Below, in pieces: positions 30,858-40,663 of a DNA stretch of 64,000 bases. The stretch's first letter is position 1; the number at the start of each line of letters is the position of its first letter. The notes under the pieces are model-generated. The model was not told the origin of the DNA, searched no databases, and worked only from the letters and a program-made list of their open reading frames with translations. The DNA lies in NCBI GenBank assembly GCA_016714975.1, contig JADKBR010000021.1, positions 124,001 through 188,000 on the forward strand, read 5' to 3'. Source of the stretch: Candidatus Dechloromonas phosphorivorans (GTDB lineage: Bacteria > Pseudomonadota > Gammaproteobacteria > Burkholderiales > Rhodocyclaceae). A program made the translations under genes and the position numbers.

Positions 30858-33068
30858 TCAAGCGGCCTTCAGCGTTTCCAGGGCGTTTCTAACAGCGCGG
30901 TCGAATATCGGTTCTACGGCCAGGATGGAAGCCTCGCCACGCTCAATCTGTAGCGCCAGCGCTTCTGGCGACACCGACATTGCTTGTGGTGATTGAGGGC
31001 TAGTCAGAAGCAGGATTCCACGCTGCGGACTGACCCAGGACAGTCGAAAACGCAATGGACCCTTCTCGGCATTGGAGAATTCAAGCCAATCGCCCCGCTG
31101 AAGTCTTGCCACCGAGGACTGAGCGTGATTGCTGTGCAACGAGGGTGGCGGTAGAGCACCAGGCGAGAGAAAGATCCGTTCCAAATGGGTTTCGCCGCAC
31201 TCAACACGTTCGCTGGTGATCCGAACAGGGACAGGGTCCGCTTCCGGCAGGTGAAGCCTCGAATCCGTTACCAGCGGCACCGCACCGCGCAGTACCCCCG
31301 CATGCAGAGTGAACAACTTGTCAATGAGGGCGAGGCGACGCTCATCTGCCACCTTCAGATCTTCCAGGCACACGTGAATCCTGCGAACCAAAGTCGGCAG
31401 CCGGGCAGCGAGACACCTGCGGCTATGCACATCCGATTGTGGTTGCACGCTCGCTACCAAGTCACTCATGGTGCTCATGGCAACCCCCCAAGCCGCTTCG
31501 TCCCCGCTCAGATGTTCCCGAATGAGCAACATGCGCCATTCCTGGTTAAGTAGATCGGTCACAACAGGCGGTAGCGACATGGTCAGCCACGGAGCGATGG
31601 CTTCGTCGGCGGCCAGCGATGCCAGTTCCCGACGTTCCTGCTGAGTTACAAGTGGGGCCGCCTGCACTGCCCGCGCATCAGCTGCGGCCTCTTGCCCGTC
31701 GAGGAAAGTGTTCAGTTCAACACAGAGCAGATCGAACAGACTGGTATCTTGGGTAAATTCCTTTTGCAGCCGGTCGATGATTTCCGCGATACAAGCGTAA
31801 AGTGGATCGCCGTGACCCGCCTCCGGGCCGCAGCGCACGGCTGCACGGGAAATTCCTTCGAGAAGGCGCCGGGCCGGATGAGCTCTGCTGGAAAAGAATG
31901 TCCTGTCCAGCATCGCGACTTTCAGCACGGGAATCTGTAAGCGCGCAACCAAAACCTTGAGCGGATCCGAGATGGAATCATCGCCAAAGATGAAGTCAAA
32001 CAAGGTTGCGACAATATCCACCGTCACCGCATGGAGATGCTCCAGGCTTTGGCCAGTGTCGCTGGCACGAAACTCCCGTAACACGTTGACCAGTGATTGG
32101 CCAGCTGCCTGAATGGGCGCCACTCTTTGCAGGGAATGCAGGGAGGACATGACCTGTTCCATGGCCACGGGCATCTGTCCAGGGCTGACTTCCAGTCGAG
32201 ACAAACCGGTTGCGAGCTCGCCGATGCCACGACTCATCGGCGAACCGACCGCATTCCCTGCGCCGTTTGCCGTCCCATTTACTGGCTGCGCCGTCACGAG
32301 TCCTTGCAAGAGAGCAAAGATGTCGGCAGTTTCGGCAACGCTTTCTGCGTGGTCAGACTGCTTCTTGTCGGTTGCCGGCGGGGTGTAACTGCGCCGGAGC
32401 TTCGGTAGCACGCCGCGGCCAATCAAGAAATCATTTAGACGACGAATCGGCGTACCAAACGCTTCGACCGCATGGCGCTCGATGGCACGGAGAAGTTCCA
32501 CTCGCGCCATGCCGACAACCCCGGCATCCAGGAAAGCCATATCCAGCGACCGGGCTATGAAATCCTCTAATGGCCAATTCCCTTCGGCCTGTCCGGAAAG
32601 AGAAGCTAGCCGACGTCCAGCACCGAACAGGTTTTCGTCGCAATCCCCACGAAGGCGGGCCGCGATTGCCTTGACAGCCAGTTCCTGATCTATTGCGCCG
32701 AAATCAAGCAACTGCAGTTCTTCCGCGTCACCGATGTGCCGGGGTGACTTGCTCTTGTCGGCTGGGTGGAGTTCTTGCCTGCACAGTTCTAACCATTTGG
32801 CAACAAGGACACCCTCAAGGCGGAGCGCCTTGCCACGGATCAGGTCTCTTGTGCCGTAAAAAAGCTCACGATCGGAACGTCCCAGTGCGACATCGCCACG
32901 CGCAAGAAGCTCCTCCACGAGCGTCGGCAGCAGGGAACGGAAGGCCTCACGGAGCTCTTGGGCCATGAGATCCCGTGCCTTCACTAGAATCTGAGAGCGC
33001 CCAAAATCCGGAGTCGAATCACGGACTCCGTCCGGAAACATGATCACGTTGTCGACTGGAACAGCCAT
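30858..33068 (-). CDS. DUF1631 family protein
   Basis: A 736-residue protein from the ATG at 33068 with GGAG nine bases before it; an upstream in-frame start at 33140 lacks this. The whole protein matches DUF1631 (early blocks AQELREAFRSLLPTLVEELL and LFYGTRDLIRGKALRL). The last 120 residues are beta-rich and could be a PilZ-like barrel, but I do not see the RxxxR and D/NxSxxG signatures. The c-di-GMP riboswitch in its leader points to a role in c-di-GMP-dependent behaviour. Confidence 0.88.
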   Translation of the reverse strand: MAVPVDNVIMFPDGVRDSTPDFGRSQILVKARDLMAQELREAFRSLLPTLVEELLARGDVALGRSDRELFYGTRDLIRGKALRLEGVLVAKWLELCRQELHPADKSKSPRHIGDAEELQLLDFGAIDQELAVKAIAARLRGDCDENLFGAGRRLASLSGQAEGNWPLEDFIARSLDMAFLDAGVVGMARVELLRAIERHAVEAFGTPIRRLNDFLIGRGVLPKLRRSYTPPATDKKQSDHAESVAETADIFALLQGLVTAQPVNGTANGAGNAVGSPMSRGIGELATGLSRLEVSPGQMPVAMEQVMSSLHSLQRVAPIQAAGQSLVNVLREFRASDTGQSLEHLHAVTVDIVATLFDFIFGDDSISDPLKVLVARLQIPVLKVAMLDRTFFSSRAHPARRLLEGISRAAVRCGPEAGHGDPLYACIAEIIDRLQKEFTQDTSLFDLLCVELNTFLDGQEAAADARAVQAAPLVTQQERRELASLAADEAIAPWLTMSLPPVVTDLLNQEWRMLLIREHLSGDEAAWGVAMSTMSDLVASVQPQSDVHSRRCLAARLPTLVRRIHVCLEDLKVADERRLALIDKLFTLHAGVLRGAVPLVTDSRLHLPEADPVPVRITSERVECGETHLERIFLSPGALPPPSLHSNHAQSSVARLQRGDWLEFSNAEKGPLRFRLSWVSPQRGILLLTSPQSPQAMSVSPEALALQIERGEASILAVEPIFDRAVRNALETLKAA

Positions 33069-33235
33069 CGCCGATTCTCCTTGCTGGTAGCACCAAAACA
33101 CCCCATCAAACCGCAAATCTATCGGGCTGGCGCAAACCACTCACTGAGCAGGAAAAACCGCTTGGGAAACTCGACGGGCTGATCATGCACTACGAACTCA
33201 CAATGGAGCTTCGTGTACCCGATATGACCTCAGTT

Positions 33236-33335
33236 AGCCTGGCGGCCCCGCTATCCTTGGAAACGGCATCTTGCCCATTTCCTTTAGACCGGTGACTTTG
33301 CGTCCCCGTCTTTCGACGGGTTTGCCTTTTTTCAG
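33236..33335 (-). promoter_or_regulatory. c-di-GMP-I (GEMM-I) riboswitch
   Basis: Read on the minus strand the leader has the GEMM-I landmarks in order: GGCAAACC (33319-33326), a CCCGTC-GAAA-GACGGG hairpin with the GNRA loop, GGGACGCAAAG (33296-33306), CACCGGTCTAA, a GGAAA...TTTCC hairpin, then AGGATAGCGGGG as tetraloop-receptor-side strand. It ends about 170 bases before the DUF1631 start. Switching direction (on or off) cannot be told from here. Confidence 0.85.
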
Positions 33336-33369
33336 CTACATATTACACGATGAATCTAACTTGAAACTC

Positions 33370-34167
33370 TCAATAAAGCAAGGCCTTTGTAAGAGCCTCC
33401 ATGTCCTCTGCAGATTCTTCCAGAATCTCACCCGGAAGAGATGCAGTATCAGAAACGTCTGACTGCGAAGTGGTCTCACCCCGTTGCAGCGGCGAAAGAA
33501 TCGGGGTCAGGCGATTTGCCAAGGCGAGAAAATCGGGCAGGCCGGAAGGTGGGAAGTTGATGGGTCTCGGCTGCCAGAGAGCTTCAACCGCATCCACGAC
33601 CTCGTCTGGCACGGCCAGCGCCTTCAACACGGCGCGGCCGAGCGTCATCTCGGTCTGCAGCGAAAGCATGCCTGGGTCCGCAAAGAGATCAGGGTAGGCG
33701 TCGACTCGCGAGATCAAGTAGAAGTTACCAACCTCATGGACCATGCCGGCAAAGAGCGCTCTGTCGGCCAACGGGCGCATGAATCTGAGGGCCAACACGT
33801 TGGCAAGCGCGGCCACATGTGCCGAGTGCTCCCAGAGTCGCTCCGATAGCAGCTGACATTCTGGCGACTGTGAGTTGCCAGCCATCTGGCGCATTACCAC
33901 GGCAGTGGCGAGCGCCTTAACAAACCTGATTCCGAGGCGACCAATCGCATTGCGAACATCCGAAACAGGCCCGCCACGGTTGAAAACCACAGAATTGGCC
34001 AAGGCAACCACGCGCGCAGCGAGGAATGGCTCTGCCTGGACAAGTTGCGCCGCATCCCCCAAATTCAGATCTGGGTTCTCTAGTGCAAGGCGAACTCGAA
34101 TCGCAACGTCGGCGTGGGTCGGAAAAACAACCTCACCGCGGCCGACTTCGGCGATGATCCTGTCCAA
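33370..34167 (-). CDS. HDOD domain protein
   Basis: A 265-residue signalling protein of the HDOD family (HD-related output domain, typically without hydrolase activity). Blocks: FPTHADVAIRVRLALENPDLNLGDAAQLVQ-type start, ARVVALANSVVFN, IGRLGIRFVKALA, and GMVHEVGNFYLI where a classical HD motif would be. The start is a TTG (34167); no in-frame ATG lies upstream. It lies 34 bases upstream of the riboswitch on the same strand, so transcripts may overlap. Confidence 0.87.
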   Translation of the reverse strand: MDRIIAEVGRGEVVFPTHADVAIRVRLALENPDLNLGDAAQLVQAEPFLAARVVALANSVVFNRGGPVSDVRNAIGRLGIRFVKALATAVVMRQMAGNSQSPECQLLSERLWEHSAHVAALANVLALRFMRPLADRALFAGMVHEVGNFYLISRVDAYPDLFADPGMLSLQTEMTLGRAVLKALAVPDEVVDAVEALWQPRPINFPPSGLPDFLALANRLTPILSPLQRGETTSQSDVSDTASLPGEILEESAEDMEALTKALLY

Positions 34168-34364
34168 GGTATTTATGGCGAGGACTCCACACGTGGAAAA
34201 ACAAGACAGGTGCAGTCTACATCAGGCCGTCCTGCTCGCCAACCTGCGCCGGATGGTCGCTGGTTTCTAGAGCTGTCTGATTCGCCCGCAAGGGCAAGCG
34301 CGGGTGAGAGCAGCACAGAGCGTCTGTCAGGTGGTGCTGCCGCTGCCGGCGAATCGCTTGCTGA

Positions 34365-35609
34365 TCAGACCAGCACTTCGACGGGTGCCGGATGACCGAG
34401 AAAGCCATGCGGGCTGGCGCTGGCGCCGTAGGCTCCGGACTGGTAAATCACAACCAGATCCCCGGATTGAGCTACTGCAAGCTCCATCCGGTCGGCAAGC
34501 AGGTCAAGTGGTGTGCACAATGGGCCGACCACGGAAGCTGTCTCGCGCTGACCCTGGGCCATCCGGTTGCCGATGGCGACCGGGTAATTCTTGCGGATGA
34601 CCTGCCCAAAGTTTCCGGATGCCGATAGATGGTGGTTCAGCCCGCCATCGATGACGAGGTAGATCTGCCCCCTTGATATCTTGCGGTCGACCACGCTGGC
34701 GACGTAAATCCCGGCTTCACCCACTAGAAAGCGACCGAGTTCGATGACCAGACTTGCCTCAGGCATGTCCCGTCCCGCACGCTCGGCCAGACGGTCGAGA
34801 TTTTCGCCGATTGGGGCCAGGTCAAGTCGCTGTTCGCCAGGGAAGTAGGGAATTCCGAATCCTCCGCCAAGGTTGAGGAAGCGCACCGGCGACGGGGCTT
34901 CGGCCGCAAGGCGCAGTGCCAGCTCATAGGATTTCTGCTGAGCCTCGCAGATCGATTCGGCGCGCAGGTTCTGCGAGCCGGCAAACAGATGAAACCCCTC
35001 GAATGCCAGGCCCGCACGCCCGACCTCGGCCAGCAGTTCGGGGACTTGTTCCGCATCGACGCCGAACTGCTTGGGTCCGCCGCCCATCTTCATGCCGGAT
35101 CCCTTAAGCTCAAAATCCGGGTTGACGCGAACAGCTACCCTTGCAGGAAGGCCAAGTTCGTCCGATATCAAGGCTAACTCGCGAACTTCGCGGAAGGATT
35201 CAATGTTGATCAGAACTCTGGCCGCTACTGCTTGGGCCAGTTCTCCGCTGCGCTTTCCGGGGCCGGCGAAACTGATCTCGGCCGGATCGGCGCCGGCATC
35301 GAGCGCAACCTTCAACTCGCCACCTGACGCGACGTCGATGCCATCGACGAGACCGGCCATGACCCCGACAAGTGCCGGCATCGGGTTGGCCTTCATCGCA
35401 TAGTGCAGCTTGATCGTTTTCGGCAGCGCTGCGCGCAACTCGGCAACGCGAGACCTCAACAACTGCCGGTCATAGGCATAAAAGGGCGTCTGGCCGACGC
35501 GGGCAGCAAGGCGTTGCAGAGTGATGCCGCCAACCAGAAGCTGGCCATCGGCCGTCGCGAATTGATTCATCGGCGCATGGACGGGAAGCGGGCGTTCAGA
35601 AACGGACAT
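34365..35609 (-). CDS. PLP-dependent decarboxylase, exosortase A system-associated
   Basis: Fold-III PLP decarboxylase of the diaminopimelate/ornithine type and of the group found with exosortase A (TIGR03099-like). 414 residues from the ATG at 35609, with GGAG about 11 bases before. The PLP lysine is in LHYAMKANPMP, and FLNLGGGFGIPY and a C-terminal CTPLD-type Cys (GPLCTPLDLLAD) are visible. It likely decarboxylates an amino acid to an amine used in the cluster. It starts 30 bases after the acyl-CoA ligase and belongs to its operon. Confidence 0.9.
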   Translation of the reverse strand: MSVSERPLPVHAPMNQFATADGQLLVGGITLQRLAARVGQTPFYAYDRQLLRSRVAELRAALPKTIKLHYAMKANPMPALVGVMAGLVDGIDVASGGELKVALDAGADPAEISFAGPGKRSGELAQAVAARVLINIESFREVRELALISDELGLPARVAVRVNPDFELKGSGMKMGGGPKQFGVDAEQVPELLAEVGRAGLAFEGFHLFAGSQNLRAESICEAQQKSYELALRLAAEAPSPVRFLNLGGGFGIPYFPGEQRLDLAPIGENLDRLAERAGRDMPEASLVIELGRFLVGEAGIYVASVVDRKISRGQIYLVIDGGLNHHLSASGNFGQVIRKNYPVAIGNRMAQGQRETASVVGPLCTPLDLLADRMELAVAQSGDLVVIYQSGAYGASASPHGFLGHPAPVEVLV

Positions 35610-35638
35610 TGATTGCATTTCTCCGGAAACGGCTGGTA

Positions 35639-37237
35639 TCAAGCGCCGTTATTCTCGACCCACGCGGTCGACAGTGTTTTTCGATCGATTTTGCCGTTGG
35701 GGTTGCGCGGCAGCGGACCCTCGCGGACTGCGATACCCGCCGGGACCATGTAGGCCGGCATCCGCATGCGGCATTCGGCGAGCAAGGCGGCGGTGTCGAT
35801 CGAGTTCCCGGCGGGCGGCGTCACAATAACCTGGATGGCCTGACCCAGCGTATCGTGGTCGACACCAAAGGCAACACATTCGCCGACCATCCTGGTTGCG
35901 TAAAGGATTTCCTCAACTTCGGTCGGGCTCACGCGGTAACCGGAAGTCTTCATCATCTCGTCGCGCCGGCCAATGAAGTAAAGGAACCCGTCCTCGTCCA
36001 TGCGAACGGTGTCGCCTGAAAATACGGCGATTTCCGGCAGCACCAGCCCCGCTTCGCGTCCAGGTGCGTTGACCGGCAGCGGCTTGTAGCGTTCGGCGGT
36101 CTTTTCCGGGTCATTCCAGTAGCCCATGCCGACCAGGGCGCCACGGTGCACCAGTTCGCCCGGCTCATGGGGCGCGCAGGGCGAGCCATCTTCACGCAAT
36201 ACCAGGATCTCGGCATTGGGAATCGCCTTGCCAATCGAGTCGGGACGCCGGTCGACTTCGGCGGGCGGCAGATAGGTCGAGCGAAAGGCTTCGGTGAGGC
36301 CGTACATCAGGAAGGGCCTTGTTTTCGGCAGTTGTCTGCGGAGGGTGACCAGCGTTTCCCGCGGCATGCGGCCGCCGGTGTTGGCAAAGTAGCGCAGATG
36401 GTCGGTAATCGACTCCGGCCAGTTCAGTTGCGCCAACTGGATATACAGCGGGGGAACGGCGGTCAACCCGGTGACTTTTTCGCGTTCGATCGCCTTGATC
36501 ACGTCGCGTGGCAGCAGGTAGTTCAACAGCACCACACGAGCCCCGACGTGGAAAGCGGTAGTCAGCTGACTGAAGCCGGCGTCGAACGAGAGCGGAAGAG
36601 CCGCAAGGAGGGTGTCGTCGGCATTGTTGTCCAGATAACTGGCAACACTCTTGGCTCCAGCGACCATATTGCGATGCGAGAGGACCACCCCTTTGGGCTT
36701 GCCGGTGCTGCCGGAGGTGTAGAGTATTCCCGCAACGTCAGTGTCGATTACGCGATGGCCAGGTTTCTGGGGCGCTTCCAGCAGGTCGCTCCAACTCGAA
36801 TACGAGATCGGGCCGCTTGTGGGCAGGGGCTCCGGGGAGTTGAGAACAACCACATGGCGCAGGTCGTGGCACTGGGTCAATGTGTTGGCGAGCAGGGCAA
36901 GGCGCTCACGCGAGGTAATCAACACCCGTACATTGCAGTCCCTAATGATGTAGCACACCTGCTCGGGCTTCAGTAACGGATTCAGCGGCACAAAGACAGC
37001 GCCGGCCGCAGGAGCCCCGAAACTGGCGATCACCGTTTCGAAGCGCTTCTCCAGGTAGATGGCGACTCGTTCACCGCGTTGAGTTCCGAGCGCCATCAGT
37101 CCTGAAGAAAACCGGACAAGCTGGTCCTGCAATTCACCGTAAGCAAGCGAGCTCTTGTCATGTACCAAGGCGCTCCGGCCATCAGAGCGCGCAGTGGCTT
37201 GGGAGATCAATTCATGAAGCAGAGTTGTATCCGACAT
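35639..37237 (-). CDS. Acyl-CoA ligase (AMP-forming), exosortase A system-associated
   Basis: ANL-superfamily enzyme (TIGR03098-like) activating a carboxylate as adenylate. 532 residues from the ATG at 37237 (an upstream start at 37279 is open). Motifs: ILYTSGSTGKPKGVVLSH, YGLTEAFRSTYL, FSGDTVRMDEDGFLYFIGRRDEMMKTSGYR and the C-terminal lysine in NPNGKIDRKTL. It probably loads a substrate onto the acyl carrier protein encoded at 45.8 kb, which is the usual pairing in exosortase-A loci. Confidence 0.92.
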   Translation of the reverse strand: MSDTTLLHELISQATARSDGRSALVHDKSSLAYGELQDQLVRFSSGLMALGTQRGERVAIYLEKRFETVIASFGAPAAGAVFVPLNPLLKPEQVCYIIRDCNVRVLITSRERLALLANTLTQCHDLRHVVVLNSPEPLPTSGPISYSSWSDLLEAPQKPGHRVIDTDVAGILYTSGSTGKPKGVVLSHRNMVAGAKSVASYLDNNADDTLLAALPLSFDAGFSQLTTAFHVGARVVLLNYLLPRDVIKAIEREKVTGLTAVPPLYIQLAQLNWPESITDHLRYFANTGGRMPRETLVTLRRQLPKTRPFLMYGLTEAFRSTYLPPAEVDRRPDSIGKAIPNAEILVLREDGSPCAPHEPGELVHRGALVGMGYWNDPEKTAERYKPLPVNAPGREAGLVLPEIAVFSGDTVRMDEDGFLYFIGRRDEMMKTSGYRVSPTEVEEILYATRMVGECVAFGVDHDTLGQAIQVIVTPPAGNSIDTAALLAECRMRMPAYMVPAGIAVREGPLPRNPNGKIDRKTLSTAWVENNGA

Positions 37238-37427
37238 GGGGGAATATTGGGGTTTGAGGAGGTCGATTTTGGTGGACAATACAGAAAGGGCGACAGCTTG
37301 AAGGGCTTACCATCGAAGCGCTGAGAATCTTCCTTCACGATGAATGGCGGTTAGTGTATCGTCTTTCTCGGATTGATGTCTCGCCATGGATGGTGGCGAT
37401 TACTCTCTGAAACGGGTTGAAATTTTG

Positions 37428-38522
37428 ATGAGCAAGCTGCGAAAACTTTATGCATACGCCAGACTGGTCAAGGCTCAGACAGGAAAGCCGTGGTTGCGGC
37501 AGGCCATGGAGATTCGGGGTCTGGCGAGCGGAAGACAGAGAATTGGCATTGAGGAATATTACGAACTTGGCATCTTCGACGACAATTTCTTCCCGGGGCA
37601 AGAAAAGTCCCGCTGTGTTGGCTGGCGAAGCAGTGCGAAGATCGATCGCGTTCTTAATGACGATTCCTGGCGGGCGACAGCCAATGACAAGGTTCTTAAC
37701 TATGCGTTGCTGGTGCATTACGGGTTTCCAGTTCCCGAGACGCTTGCCATTTATTCGCCTTCGGGCAGAAGAGTTGCCCAAGAACCGCTTCTTCGCAACA
37801 AGGAAGAACTGGACGCCTACTTGGGGACGGCTGTAACTTTTCCTGTATTCATCAAGCCGATTCATGGCACTTATGGGCGCGGAACCTTTTGCCTTAAGGA
37901 ATCGTTGAATAACAACGCAGGCTTTCTTGATATCCGCGGGCAGGCCGTAAGTCGGAGTGAATTGCTGGCAACCTGTAAAAACAAGCATTTTGGCGGAATG
38001 CTGTTTCAGACACGCTTGGTCCAGCACCCGGAAGTTGTCGCACTTGTCGGTGACACTGTCAGTTGCGTTCGCGTTATCGTTGCGCTTTCTGCCGACGGAT
38101 CTCCGTCGATCGTCCTGGCGTTCTGGAAAATCGGCAGAGAAAAAAATATTACGGACAACTTTTGCATGGGTGAGAGCGGAAATCTTCTGGCCTGGATCGA
38201 TACTGATACCGGAGAAGTGAAGCGCGTCATTGACGGTTTGTGGCCAACCGGCACCGAGCGGACCGATCATCCGGACACCAAGACTCGCCTTGTCGGAGCC
38301 CGGCTGCCGGATTGGTCGTCGGCGCTTGCGTTGTGCCGCAGTGCGGCAGAACTGTTCCCTGGTTTGAGGCTACAGCATTGGGATATCGCGTTCTCTGATC
38401 GCGGGCCGATTCTCATGGAACTCAACACCGAAGCGGATCTTGGGGTTCCCCAATATCTTGGACGCAGCGCTTTCTTGACGGAACGCATTGATGCTTTGAT
38501 GGGGTCACGGTCACGCGACTGA
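37428..38522 (+). CDS. Sugar-transfer-associated ATP-grasp protein 1
   Basis: ATP-grasp ligase-like protein of the exopolysaccharide-associated type (ATPgrasp_ST). 364 residues from the ATG at 37428; an upstream ATG at 37386 is also open. The nucleotide-binding lysine lies in FPVFIKPIHGTYGRGTF and the metal-binding end in GPILMELNTEADLG. The N-terminal block (AYARLVKAQTGKPWLRQA) is homologous to that of the protein at 44425-45621, so the two flank the Mur-Pth genes as paralogues. Likely forms an amide or peptide bond through an acyl phosphate; substrate unknown. Confidence 0.82.
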   Translation: MSKLRKLYAYARLVKAQTGKPWLRQAMEIRGLASGRQRIGIEEYYELGIFDDNFFPGQEKSRCVGWRSSAKIDRVLNDDSWRATANDKVLNYALLVHYGFPVPETLAIYSPSGRRVAQEPLLRNKEELDAYLGTAVTFPVFIKPIHGTYGRGTFCLKESLNNNAGFLDIRGQAVSRSELLATCKNKHFGGMLFQTRLVQHPEVVALVGDTVSCVRVIVALSADGSPSIVLAFWKIGREKNITDNFCMGESGNLLAWIDTDTGEVKRVIDGLWPTGTERTDHPDTKTRLVGARLPDWSSALALCRSAAELFPGLRLQHWDIAFSDRGPILMELNTEADLGVPQYLGRSAFLTERIDALMGSRSRD

Positions 38523-38557
38523 GCCTGTCCGAAATTTTGTGTGTGAGGCATAACATG

Positions 38558-38929
38558 TCAGCGAGAAGGAGCATGTATGCCGATCGAGACGAGCAAGACG
38601 AGGTCACCTTCGCGTGTGATCGAATTGATATGCTCCACCGCATCCCGGACGTTTCTGAACAAGCGGAGTGCATCTTCGGCACCGGGCTTTCTCGCCTTCA
38701 GAACTTGAGAGGCCCACGGTCCAACGAAGATCGTCAGGTCCGCGATTTCTTGCGCCCGTTTGGCGACCCTGGCGTACTTCTTTGGTGCGTCGCCACCGCA
38801 GTCTGACAGGGACCCGATACCTATTATCTTTCTCTTGGCTTGTGCCGCACCCATGAATGCAAAGGAGGCATCGACCGTCCACAGAGGCACCGTGAAATCA
38901 TCGCGGATGAAGTTGATTCCGCCCTTCAT
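38558..38929 (-). pseudogene. Remnant of a third Mur-ligase domain
   Basis: The 123 codons are homologous to the middle of the two Mur-Pth proteins: GGINFIRDDF, AQAKRKIIGIGSLSDCGG, LTIFVGPWASQVLKARKPG, NSITREGDLVLL. Neither the P-loop half nor the Cys4 and Pth parts are present, and the last residues (VSIGIHAPSR) diverge. Its ATG overlaps the stop of the severed end of the neighbouring Mur-Pth gene. This looks like the leftover of a collapsed tandem array rather than a working gene. Confidence 0.8.
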
Positions 38930-39033
38930 TTTCTTCTGGGCTGGCTTTCCACAAATTCGAGTACGCGAGTCACGGCAGTTTGAATCGACTTGTCAATGGC
39001 GATGCGGCTGTCCGCATCAAAAGCCGTCAGAAC
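38926..39033 (-). pseudogene. Severed 3' end of Mur-Pth gene B
   Basis: Read on the minus strand this segment encodes VLTAFDADSRIAIDKSIQ and continues to ...VESQPRRK followed by TGA. It matches the Pth C-terminus of the sister gene (VLTPFAAEDRAAIDQAV). It is separated from the rest of the gene at 40641-42467 by the IS element. Joining the two across one copy of the target duplication gives an uninterrupted frame. Confidence 0.9.
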
Positions 39034-39062
39034 CCCCCTGCGTCAGAATAGTTGTCGCCCCA
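39034..39062. repeat. Left terminal inverted repeat of the IS
   Basis: Imperfect match to the complement of the right end; the inner part TAGTTGTCGCC plus a TGCGTCA-like block is conserved. Confidence 0.75.
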
Positions 39063-39093
39063 ATAGAATCTCAACAATGGTCGGCGACAAAGG

Positions 39094-39574
39094 ATGGAAA
39101 TGGCAAGGTACGGACAGAGGTTTAAGGACAGAGCGGTAGCGCGATTGCTCCCACCGGAAAGCGCAGCAGTGGATGTGGTTGCCCGTGAAGTGGGCATTGG
39201 TTCAGGAACGCTCGAACGTTGGCGAGATGACGTGCTGTCCATGCCCGCCCGAGGGCGGGCATGGACAGCGGCGGCGCGCCTGGAGGCAGTGATCGTCACG
39301 GCGGCACTGGACGAAACCGGCAAAAGCGCATGGTGCCGCGAGCACGGCGTGTATCCGGACGAACTACTCAAATGGCGAGCCAGTGCGACCTCTGCGCTGG
39401 CCGAGCCGGAAGAAGTCAGAGCCAGCCCACAAGCCACCCGGCAAGATCGAAGGCGCATCAAGGAACTCGAACGCGAGTTGCTGCGCAAGGACCGGGCTCT
39501 CGCCGAAACGGCGGCCCCTCCTTGTCCTCTCAAAAAAAGTCGCGGTGATCTTCAACAAGGGCGAGGCCGAATGA
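39094..39574 (+). pseudogene. IS3-like transposase orfA (HTH), frameshifted
   Basis: DNA-binding subunit: YGQRFKDRAVARLLPPES with an HTH (VAREVGIGSGTLERWRDD), a second such block (CREHGVYPDELLKWRASA) and a C-terminal leucine-zipper-like helix (RRIKELERELLRKDRALAE). An extra C in GGCCCCTCC near 39513 shifts the frame; without it the protein ends LLVLSKKVAVIFNKGEAE at 39574. Because of the shift orfA appears fused to orfB in one frame. A run of seven A near 39530 could be a natural programmed frameshift site. Confidence 0.8.
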
Positions 39575-40663
39575 TCGGCCTTGAAGATCGCCAGGCTTTG
39601 GCCCGAGACATTCATATCGCTCATGTTGCTGGCGCACGGCTGATGTTGGCCTGCGAGATGGCCGGCATTGAGTTGCGCACCTTGCAACGCTGGAAAGCCA
39701 TTGATGGCGGAATTCGCCCTGATGGCCGCCCCTTGGCCGTGCGTGCGACGCCCAAGCATGCCCTCAGCGATGCCGAGCACACCCAGTTGCTGGCCGTTGC
39801 CAACGAGCCGCGTTTTGCTGCTGTGCCGCCAGCGCGCATTGTGCCGATGCTGGCGGATGAAGGGATTTACCTGGCCAGCGAATCCACTTTTAGCCGGGTG
39901 CTCAAGGCCCACGGCCAAACCACCCACCGTGGACGCGCCAAGGTGCCCAAACAACGGCGGCCACCGAGCACGCACATTGCCACCGAACCGCGCCAGGTGT
40001 GGTGTTGGGACATGACTTATTTACCAGCCAAGGTGCAAGGCCAATGGTTTCACCTCTACCTCATCCTCGACCTGTATAGCCGCAAGATCGTCGGCTGGGA
40101 GGTCCATGACAGCGATCACGCTGATCATGCCGCGCATCTGGTACGCCGGACTGCGCTGGCCGAAGGGGATTGCCGCGCTGAGCAGCAAGCCCGTCCTGCA
40201 TGGTGACAACGGCTCGACGCTCAAGGCGACGACGGTGCTGGCGATGCTCAACTGGTTGGGCGTCAAACCCTCGTATTCACGACCCCGAGTCAGTGATGAC
40301 AACGCTTACGCGGAGTCGCTGTTTCGCACCGCCAAATACCGGCCCGAGTTTCCTGCCAAAGGCTTTGCTGAACTCGACGACGCTCGCGCCTGGGCGGCCA
40401 GCTTTGTTCATTGGTACAACGTCGAACATCGGCACAGCGGCATTCGTTACGTCAGCCCGGCCCAACGCCATATCGGTGACGATCTGGCAATACTGGCGGC
40501 CCGACATGCCTTGTATGCCTCGGCACGCGACCTCAACCCGGCACGATGGTCGGGCAAGACGAGAAACTGGACGCCGGTCGGTGCCGTGACACTCAATCCC
40601 GAACGTGATTGCATCGTCAAAGCGTTCTCAGAAGACAACCTTATTCAGCCGTTGGCTGCATGA
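39571..40663 (+). pseudogene. IS3-like transposase orfB (DDE integrase), frameshifted
   Basis: Catalytic subunit with an rve/DDE domain: first Asp in WCWDMTYLPAK, second in VLHGDNGSTLKA, Glu in DNAYAESLFRTAKYRP. ATG at 39571 overlaps the orfA stop. The frame changes near 40165, where GGGG should be GGG to read ALAEGIAALSSKP. The end is NLIQPLAA at 40663. Confidence 0.82.

Noticed and set aside
30750..30953. 67-codon plus-strand frame before the DUF1631 end
   Set aside because: No RBS, no family similarity, and it overlaps the 3' end of the DUF1631 gene on the other strand.
39094..40206. Apparent natural orfA-orfB fusion transposase
   Set aside because: An extra C in a homopolymer explains it; orfA then has a normal end overlapping the orfB start.
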